Source of the DNA: CAZBZG01 sp964496245
GTDB taxonomy: Bacteria > Planctomycetota > SZUA-567
NCBI GenBank assembly: GCA_964496245.1
Contig: CAZBZG010000102.1
Span: 1 to 14,801 of the forward strand
DNA length: 14,801 nt
Direction: 5' to 3'
Positions within the stretch are counted from its first letter, which is position 1. Every line of letters begins with the position of its first letter. This document shows, piece after piece, positions 6,501 through 14,801 of the stretch. Both the position numbers and the translations under genes were made by a program. The notes below the pieces were generated by a model. That model saw nothing but the letters and a program-made list of their open reading frames with translations, ran no database searches and was not told the origin of the DNA.

Positions 6501-7280
6501 GGTCGCCTCAAGCGCGGCGATGAACTCAAGCCGGGCGTGCTCGAACTCGTCAAAGTCTACGTGGCGGTGAAGCGCCGGCTGAGCCTCGGCGACAAGATGG
6601 CCGGCCGGCACGGGAACAAGGGCGTGGTCGCCCGCATCCTGCCCGAGGAGGACATGCCCTTCCTCGAGGACGGCACCCCCATCGAGATGATCCTGAACCC
6701 CATGGGCGTGCCCTCGCGCATGAACGTGGGGCAGATCCTTGAGACGCACCTGGGCTGGGCGGCCTCCAAGCTCGGCTTCCGCGCGATCACCCCAGTATTC
6801 GACGGCGCCAAGGAGAAAGAGATTTTCGCCGCGCTCAAAGAGGCCGGACTGCCCGAGGACGGCAAGGCCATCCTGTACGACGGCCGTACGGGCGAACCGT
6901 TCCACGAGCCCATCACGGTCGGCATGATGTACATGATGAAGCTCCACCATCTGGTGGCGGACAAGATCCACGCCCGCGCCACGGGCCCTTACAGCCTGAT
7001 CACCCAACAGCCGCTCGGTGGCAAGGCCCGCAACGGCGGCCAGCGCTTCGGAGAGATGGAGGTCTGGGCCCTACAGGCCTACGGCGCAGCCAACCTGCTT
7101 CAAGAACTGCTGACGGTCAAATCCGACGACGTGGACGGCCGCACCAAGATCTACGAAGCGATGATCAAGGGCGAGAACACGGTGGAGCCCGGCATGCCCG
7201 TGAGCTTCGACGTACTCTGCAACGAGATCAGGGGCGTGGGGCTGAACATCCGCCTCGAACGCGCGAACGCGTTGGAGTAG
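3573..7280 (+). CDS. rpoB: DNA-directed RNA polymerase subunit beta
   Basis: RpoB is one half of the RNA polymerase catalytic cleft. The 1235-residue protein is complete and lacks the large lineage inserts that bring E. coli RpoB to 1342. Near the start it shows the lobe motifs (LPDLMETQRRF, GAERVIVTQIQRSPGV). The rifampicin-binding region is at 446-468 (LSQVVDQSNPLSQLVHERRL, then SAL), followed by GPGGLNRKRAGFEVRDVH and ETPEGTNIGLI. The hybrid-contacting segment GDKMAGRHGNKG is at 1006-1017, then NPMGVPSRMNVGQILETHLG. The clamp/anchor end (GGKARNGGQRFGEMEVWALQ) is intact. ATG 3573 follows GAGGA (3558-3562) and AAGAGG (3564-3569), either of which could be the ribosome binding site. rpoC starts 46 bases downstream, so the two are co-transcribed. 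Confidence 0.98.
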   Translation: MNNQGTKDVRFYGKAFHEFGLPDLMETQRRFYAEFLQKDVPDKERKHDGLQAIFSEVFPIESYDGSASIEFLEYEIGEPRHTPEECRQLRLTYATPLKIRVRLNRTEPVEEWVYLSEVPLMIGGGEFVINGAERVIVTQIQRSPGVDFSVDTHSSGKRLHACRIIPERGSWIQVEVTSKDILTVRIDRSGKIAATTFLRALTPELDTDADILRSFYETQVIELTPKNIQKYQGAICVSQVIDNKKDEVVVDAGTQLTDFVFEQLKTLGVKELEIIDEVADKLILNTLAEDESHTHEEALKRIYSRLRPGTPVSIDKAKELFAERFFDERRYNFGEIGRFRLNRKFGVEDDDRMTLGGVDFLNICHYILKLRADEGEIDDIDHLENRRCRTIKDLVMTELRNAMIKLRRGVREQMVIKDVDEVRPHQLINATTVSSSLEYFFARGELSQVVDQSNPLSQLVHERRLSALGPGGLNRKRAGFEVRDVHTSHYGRICPVETPEGTNIGLIVSLANYAAVNKLGFLITPYYMVKNHRITDEVAYLRADEEDTHYIAQADVEVDDKGKILPDRVICRHHEEFMICNADQVTLCDVAPKQLVGISASLIPFLEHDDANRALMGSNMQRQAVPLVQPEVPLVGTGMEKAMVRNSGMVVRAQEDGEVTYADALEIRVTSEQLTTGERVYKLHKYKGLNDGTTLNQIPLVRRGDEVKQGEPLTQGAATRDGELALGRNSLVAFMSWEGTNFEDAILASEPLIRDDTYTSVHIEEFSTEIRETKVGSEEITRDIPGVSEAALAHLDEDGLIHIGTKVKPGDILVGKIAPKAKSEFSSEEKLLRAIFGRAGEDVKNDSLTVPPGTDGYIIDVKRFSRRGPVTDEDRRAIRRQCRKLEVEMEEKVVEEIKLKFRRLVEALGNNPVNQRTGKVLRLPRASDYERLIELQEQMQLGALEIPASKRERVQAICLEHDRRIRFLETRCEVEVGRLKRGDELKPGVLELVKVYVAVKRRLSLGDKMAGRHGNKGVVARILPEEDMPFLEDGTPIEMILNPMGVPSRMNVGQILETHLGWAASKLGFRAITPVFDGAKEKEIFAALKEAGLPEDGKAILYDGRTGEPFHEPITVGMMYMMKLHHLVADKIHARATGPYSLITQQPLGGKARNGGQRFGEMEVWALQAYGAANLLQELLTVKSDDVDGRTKIYEAMIKGENTVEPGMPVSFDVLCNEIRGVGLNIRLERANALE

Positions 7281-7326
7281 GATCCGCCACGTCCCCGAAC
7301 CCGGAATCCAGGAGGGTACCACAGTC

Positions 7327-11482
<4,156 letters not shown>

Positions 11483-11494
<12 letters not shown>

Positions 11495-11510
11495 GTTTGC
11501 GTGTTATATA
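11483..11510 (+). promoter_or_regulatory. Possible weak promoter ahead of rpsL
   Basis: TTGCAT (11483-11488) and TATATA (11505-11510) are separated by 16 bases, and the second lies in the only AT-rich patch between rpoC and rpsL. The match to the sigma-70 -35 box is poor (3 of 6) and to the -10 box moderate. It would give the str genes their own start in addition to readthrough from rpoC. This is a weak prediction. Confidence 0.25.
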
Positions 11511-11549
11511 GAGGGCTCGCACGTTTCGAGACGAGAAGGACGCGAACGA

Positions 11550-11924
11550 ATGCCTACGATCAACCAACTGGTACGCCGGGGACGCAAAAAAACCAAGAGC
11601 AAGAGTGGTGCGCCGGTCCTGCAGTCTTGCCCCCAGCGGAAGGGCGTCTGCCTGCAGGTGAAGACGCAGACTCCCAAGAAGCCGAACTCGGCGCTCCGCA
11701 AAGTCGCCCGTGTCCGCCTCACCAACGGCAAGGAAGTAACCGCGTACATTCCCGGCGAGGGGCACAACCTGCAGGAGCACTCCATCGTCCTCGTACGGGG
11801 TGGACGCGTCCGCGATCTCCCGGGCGTACGGTACCACCTGATTCGCGGCGTCAACGATGCCGCCGGCGTCGAGAGCCGGCGCCAGAGCCGCAGCAAGTAC
11901 GGAACCAAGATCGCCAAGAAGTAG
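11550..11924 (+). CDS. rpsL: 30S ribosomal protein S12 (uS12)
   Basis: S12 sits at the decoding centre and controls accuracy. The 124-residue protein is full length, with GAAGGA at 11535-11540 before the ATG. The N-terminal tail MPTINQLVRRGR, the QTPKKPNSALRKVARV loop (with K43 and K44) and the loop GRVRDLPGVRYH are recognised. At position 88, counting Met, most bacteria have lysine, but here the codon CGC (11811-11813) gives arginine. K88R (K87R in mature E. coli numbering) is a known streptomycin resistance change. The next residue, D89, is the site methylthiolated by RimO in some bacteria and is kept. rpsL starts 55 bases after rpoC and is followed by rpsG after 17 bases. Confidence 0.98.
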   Translation: MPTINQLVRRGRKKTKSKSGAPVLQSCPQRKGVCLQVKTQTPKKPNSALRKVARVRLTNGKEVTAYIPGEGHNLQEHSIVLVRGGRVRDLPGVRYHLIRGVNDAAGVESRRQSRSKYGTKIAKK

Positions 11925-11941
11925 ATGAGGGAAGCCCACCG

Positions 11942-12418
11942 ATGAGCGTAAAGTCCACTCCCGTCACCGGTCCCAGCGTCAAACCGGATGCCCGCTACGG
12001 CAATGTCATGATCAGCAAGTTCATCAACTGCATGATGTGGCAGGGCAAGAAATCCGTGGCTGAGAAGATCTTCTACAAGGCCATGGACACCATTGCAGGC
12101 AAGATCAAGGACAAGTCGCCCGACCGGGTGTTCGAAGAGGCCATCAACAACGTCAAGCCCATGGTCGAGGTCAAGAGCCGTCGCGTGGGTGGCGCGAACT
12201 ACCAGGTGCCCATCCAGGTCACGCCCAAGCGGCAGACGTCTCTCGCCATCCGCTGGATTTTACAGGCCACCCGCGGCAAGAAAGGGCGCCCCAGGCACGC
12301 CCGGCTGGCGAACGAGCTGCTGGACGCCTATCACCGCGAAGGCGCGGCCATGAACACACGCGAAAACACCCACCGCATGGCCGAAGCCAACAAGGCATTC
12401 GCCCATTTCGCGCGGTGA
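11942..12418 (+). CDS. rpsG: 30S ribosomal protein S7 (uS7)
   Basis: S7 nucleates assembly of the 30S head and lines the E site. From ATG 11942 it has 158 residues, the family size. The conserved N-terminal part DARYGNVMISKFINCMMWQG leads to GKKSVAEKIFYKAMD (about 35-49), then KSRRVGGANYQVPIQV, the RQTSLAIRWIL helix, and an ENTHRMAEANKAFAHFAR ending. The ribosome binding site is GAGG at 11927-11930, continuing GAAG. The frame is open upstream to 11501, but that part overlaps rpsL in another frame and has no family similarity. In E. coli S7 is the repressor of the str operon; the short rpsL-rpsG spacer here leaves no room for that mRNA target. Confidence 0.97.
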   Translation: MSVKSTPVTGPSVKPDARYGNVMISKFINCMMWQGKKSVAEKIFYKAMDTIAGKIKDKSPDRVFEEAINNVKPMVEVKSRRVGGANYQVPIQVTPKRQTSLAIRWILQATRGKKGRPRHARLANELLDAYHREGAAMNTRENTHRMAEANKAFAHFAR

Positions 12419-12441
12419 TCCCCGCGCCTTGGACCCCTTTT
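12410..12441 (+). terminator. Weak terminator-like hairpin at the end of rpsG
   Basis: GCGCGG (12410-12415) pairs with CCGCGC (12422-12427) around a six-base loop that includes the rpsG stop codon. A TTTT at 12438-12441 lies 10 bases after the stem, too far for a standard intrinsic terminator. It could cause partial attenuation before fusA. Low confidence. Confidence 0.22.
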
Positions 12442-12466
12442 CAGGAACAATCGCTGTAGAAATCGC

Positions 12467-12495
12467 TTGCGCCGCAGAGGGAACGGCGGTAGGAT
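12467..12495 (+). promoter_or_regulatory. Candidate promoter in the fusA leader
   Basis: TTGCGC (12467-12472) and TAGGAT (12490-12495) are spaced by exactly 17 bases, with TTG and the outer TA..AT positions matching sigma-70 boxes. Transcription from it would begin near 12502 and give fusA a leader of about 70 bases. It sits in a 154-base gap, by far the longest in the operon except the tRNA region. Suggestive, not proven. Confidence 0.33.
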
Positions 12496-12527
12496 CTCTC
12501 GACTCGCGCATGGCGAGAACCAGGAGA

Positions 12528-12546
12528 GGCGCCGCACCAAGGCGCC
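12528..12546 (+). other. Hairpin in the fusA 5' leader
   Basis: GGCGCC at 12528-12533 and GGCGCC at 12541-12546 can pair as a six-bp GC-only stem with loop GCACCAA. It ends 26 bases before the chosen fusA start and could influence fusA translation. No known riboswitch or S7 target is recognised. Confidence 0.4.
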
Positions 12547-12572
12547 AGGCAGAAAGCACCAAGTGGCTTCTC

Positions 12573-14675
12573 ATGAGTGACTCGAAGAAGAGCACTCCGC
12601 TGGGACGGATTCGGAACCTCGGCATCGTGGCGCACATCGATGCCGGAAAAACGACCACCACCGAGCGGATTCTCTACTACTGCGGGAAAGAGCATCGCAT
12701 GGGCGAGGTCCATGACGGGACCGCCGTCATGGACTATCTCGCCGACGAGCAGGAACGCGGCATCACCATCACGTCCGCGGCCACGACCCTGTACTGGCAG
12801 GACCACCAGATCAACCTCATCGACACCCCCGGCCACGTCGACTTCACGGCCGAGGTCGAACGCTCCCTCCGCGTGCTGGACGGGGCGGTCGTCATCTTCT
12901 GTGGGGTCGGGGGCGTGGAGGCCCAGAGCGAAACCGTCTGGCATCAGGCCGATCGCTACCAGGTACCCCGCATCGCCTACATCAACAAACTCGACCGCTC
13001 TGGGAGCGGCATCGATCACGTCCTCGACGAGATGCGCGAACGGCTCGACACCAATCCTCTGCCGCTGCAGATCCCCGTCGGTCGCGAAGAAGCGTTCCGC
13101 GGGGTAGTGGATCTGGTCACCATGCAGATGCTTTCCTTTGAGGAAGCCACCCTGGGCGCCACGGTGATCGAGGGCGCCATTCCCGCGGAGCACGAGGAGG
13201 AGGCCCAGATGGCGCGCCTCCAGCTCCTCGAGGCCGTGGCCGACGCGAGCGATGCGCTGGCCGAGAAGTATCTGAGCGAGGAGCCGCTCACGCCCGAGGA
13301 GATCCGCGACGGGATCCGCACGCTCGTCCTGACACACAAGGCGGTCCCCGTCCTCTGCGGCTCCTCCCTGCGCAACAAGGGGGTCCAACCCCTCTTGGAT
13401 GCGACCGTGCGCTACCTTCCCAGCCCCAAGGACGTGCCGCCCATGCGCGGCCACGACCCCGCCGACCCCGACACGTCCATCGACTGTCCTCCCAGCCGGC
13501 GCGATCCCCTCGCTGCGCTGGCGTTCAAGGTGGTCGAGGACGCGCACGGAGCGCTCTCTTTCGTCCGCATCTACTCGGGCGAACTCAAAGAGGGGCAGCG
13601 GATCCTTGTCGCAAAGACTGGTCGCAAAGAACGCGCCAGCCGCATTTGGCGCATGCACGCCGACGACCGGAAGCGGGAGAAGCTCGTGGGGCCGGGCCAG
13701 ATCGTGGCCGTGACGGGATTCAAATTTGCTGTCACCGGGGATACCCTCTGCGCGGAGGACCGTCTCGTGGAGCTCGAACCGCCCCGCTTCCCCGCGACCG
13801 TCATCAGCATGGCCATCGAACCGCGGACCAACGAGGACCGCGACCGCCTCTCGGATGTACTGGCCAAGCTAACCCGCGAGGACCCCACGTTCCAGTATTC
13901 GACGAATCCGGAGACGGGGCAGCTTGTGATCTCCGGCATGGGAGAACTCCACCTGGAGGTCATCCGCAAGCGCATCACCCGGGACTACCGCGTGGAAGCC
14001 AATGTGGGCACGCCCCGCGTCACCTACCGCGAGAGCGTGCGTGCAGCGGGCCGGGGCAAGGCGACCTACGAACAGACCCTGGGCGGCCGGGGACACTACG
14101 CCCGCGTGGCTGTGGAAATCGCGCCGCAATCCGACCAGACAGAGCCGCTGATCGATATCGCCGCCAGCGAGCTCCAGATCCCGAAGGCCTACCACGAAGC
14201 CGTCCGCGAGGGGATTCTGAACGGCTGCCTCTCGGGTCCACTCGGCGGCTACCCCCTCATCCACGTCAGGATCTCGGTGGTCGACGGTCGGACCCACGAG
14301 ACCGACTCCAGCGAAATGGCCTTCACCGCCGCAGCGGAGGAGGCCCTGCGCGAAGCCATCCATTCCGCCGGGGGTCAACTCGAAGAGCCCATCATGAGCC
14401 TCGAGGTCCTGACGCCGGAGGAGTCGCTCGGCAGCATCATTCACGACCTGAACGCGCGCAACAGCGAGATCGTGCAGGTGGCCGAGCGCGGCAATCTTCG
14501 GTCCGTCCGGGCACGCGTTCCGCTCGCGGAGATGTTCGGATACGCCACGGTCATTCGGAGCCTCTCAGGCGGTCGGGCCACCTACAGCCTCGAGCCGTGG
14601 GCGTTTGCCGCCCTGCCTCGGCAGAAGTACGCCCAGGTCCTCGGGTACGATCCAGAGGAGCATCCGGTTCGTTGA
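12573..14675 (+). CDS. fusA: Elongation factor G, possibly of the spd/mitochondrial-like type
   Basis: EF-G drives GTP-dependent translocation and, with RRF, ribosome recycling. ATG 12573 gives 700 residues beginning next to the conserved RIRNLGIVAHIDAGKTTTTE. The P-loop is 20-27, DTPGH is 84-88 and the guanine-binding NKLD is 138-141. The G' subdomain and domain II (KVVEDAHGALSFVRIYSG) follow, then domain III (ISGMGELHLEVI), domain IV (TLGGRGHYARV) and domain V (MFGYATVIRSLSGGRATYS). Several spots differ from canonical EF-G: GTAVMD in switch I, FCGVGGVE, NKLDRSG instead of NKMDRMG, and TLGGRG instead of QSGGRG. These recall spdEFG and mitochondrial EF-G1/2 proteins. The ribosome binding site is poor (AAGTGG). 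ATG 12510 is an alternative start, adding 21 residues with no family match. Confidence 0.95.
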   Translation: MSDSKKSTPLGRIRNLGIVAHIDAGKTTTTERILYYCGKEHRMGEVHDGTAVMDYLADEQERGITITSAATTLYWQDHQINLIDTPGHVDFTAEVERSLRVLDGAVVIFCGVGGVEAQSETVWHQADRYQVPRIAYINKLDRSGSGIDHVLDEMRERLDTNPLPLQIPVGREEAFRGVVDLVTMQMLSFEEATLGATVIEGAIPAEHEEEAQMARLQLLEAVADASDALAEKYLSEEPLTPEEIRDGIRTLVLTHKAVPVLCGSSLRNKGVQPLLDATVRYLPSPKDVPPMRGHDPADPDTSIDCPPSRRDPLAALAFKVVEDAHGALSFVRIYSGELKEGQRILVAKTGRKERASRIWRMHADDRKREKLVGPGQIVAVTGFKFAVTGDTLCAEDRLVELEPPRFPATVISMAIEPRTNEDRDRLSDVLAKLTREDPTFQYSTNPETGQLVISGMGELHLEVIRKRITRDYRVEANVGTPRVTYRESVRAAGRGKATYEQTLGGRGHYARVAVEIAPQSDQTEPLIDIAASELQIPKAYHEAVREGILNGCLSGPLGGYPLIHVRISVVDGRTHETDSSEMAFTAAAEEALREAIHSAGGQLEEPIMSLEVLTPEESLGSIIHDLNARNSEIVQVAERGNLRSVRARVPLAEMFGYATVIRSLSGGRATYSLEPWAFAALPRQKYAQVLGYDPEEHPVR

Positions 14676-14682
14676 CACGCCA

Positions 14683-14694
14683 CCCCGTGAGGGG
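14683..14694 (+). other. GNRA-tetraloop hairpin in the fusA-tuf spacer
   Basis: CCCC (14683-14686) pairs with GGGG (14691-14694), closing a GTGA loop of GNRA type. Two further C-G pairs (14680-14681 with 14697-14698) may form across a small internal loop. No T-run follows, so tuf should be co-transcribed with fusA. The hairpin may stabilise or mark processing of the tuf mRNA. Confidence 0.4.
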
Positions 14695-14746
14695 ATGGGC
14701 GATCGAACGTTGGACGAGAACCGCCTTCGGAGAAAGGACAAAAATC

Positions 14747-14801
14747 ATGGCCAAGGAGAAGTTCGAACGGACAAAGCCGCACATCAACGTGGGCACCATC
14801 G
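14747..14801 (+). CDS. tuf: Elongation factor Tu, N-terminal end only (partial at window edge)
   Basis: ATG 14747 opens a frame reading MAKEKFERTKPHINVGTI, the standard EF-Tu N-terminus just before the P-loop, cut by the window end after 18 codons and one base. The ribosome binding site is AGAAAGGA at 14731-14738, eight bases upstream. EF-Tu delivers aminoacyl-tRNA to the ribosome. Its place 71 bases after fusA is that of tufA in the str operon. The gene continues outside the window. With the tuf 3' end at positions 1-47, it shows tuf on both flanks. Confidence 0.96.
   Translation, partial: MAKEKFERTKPHINVGTI

Noticed and set aside
3168..7007. 1279-residue open frame on the minus strand opposite rpoB
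   Set aside because: It is the antisense shadow of a conserved gene in GC-rich DNA. The protein has biased, repetitive acidic and hydrophobic composition and no recognisable domain. Similar shadows at 8864-11488 and 12441-13658 were rejected for the same reason.
11501..11941. N-terminal extension of S7 across rpsL
   Set aside because: It is an out-of-frame read through rpsL with no S7 similarity. ATG 11942 starts at the conserved N-terminus.
12429..12572. Extended EF-G beginning at TTG 12429 or ATG 12510
   Set aside because: The added residues have no EF-G similarity and read through the leader with its promoter-like boxes and hairpin. ATG 12573 lies close to the conserved first strand. Some doubt remains, as its ribosome binding site is weak.
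14672..14677. Perfect TTGACA -35 box overlapping the fusA stop
   Set aside because: No -10-like sequence is found 15-19 bases downstream. The region there is GC-rich and forms the GTGA hairpin. Probably coincidence.

Overview
This window is one uninterrupted block of translation and transcription genes, all on the + strand: tuf (3' end only), tRNA-Trp(CCA), secE, nusG, rplK, rplA, rplJ, rplL, rpoB, rpoC, rpsL, rpsG, fusA, tuf (5' end only). This joins the secE-nusG-rplKAJL-rpoBC cluster to the str operon (rpsL-rpsG-fusA-tuf). The DNA is GC-rich with strong GC at third codon positions, so long meaningless open frames appear on the opposite strand. No protein resembles plastid, archaeal or eukaryotic nuclear versions; this is a bacterial chromosome. 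The three-segment SecE, the L10 sequence, the RpoB rifampicin-region residues and the type of EF-G recall Planctomycetota or a related PVC-type lineage. That assignment is from memory of family sequences and is tentative.

Layout. Positions 1-47 hold the last 14 codons of an EF-Tu gene. Positions 48-283 hold tRNA-Trp with an encoded CCA end, surrounded by three perfect inverted repeats. secE and nusG follow, and both appear to use TTG starts. nusG overlaps rplK by one base, and the stalk and L1 genes rplK, rplA, rplJ and rplL are tightly packed. A 98-base spacer with a heptanucleotide tandem array separates rplL from rpoB. rpoC contains a run of 10 Ns at 8433-8442. Deleting these Ns restores one frame and a conserved motif, so the true gap is very probably zero bases. 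After rpoC come rpsL and rpsG, a 154-base fusA leader with possible control signals, fusA, and the first 18 codons of another tuf gene.

How it fits together. rpoB and rpoC encode the catalytic core of RNA polymerase. NusG binds that polymerase and can link it to the leading ribosome. L11, L1, L10 and L12 form the L1 and L7/L12 stalk regions where EF-G and EF-Tu act. S12 and S7 belong to the 30S decoding and head regions. EF-G and EF-Tu are the elongation GTPases, and SecE is a core subunit of the protein translocation channel. Grouping them lets expression follow growth rate.

I found no mobile element, CRISPR array, defence or toxin module, or biosynthetic cluster, and no evidence of a new biological system. 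The points that merit a second look are smaller: the zero-length assembly gap, tuf at both edges, a natural arginine at the streptomycin-linked S12 position 88, substitutions in the rifampicin pocket, an EF-G that looks like the spd/mitochondrial type, the heptamer array, and several RNA hairpins.
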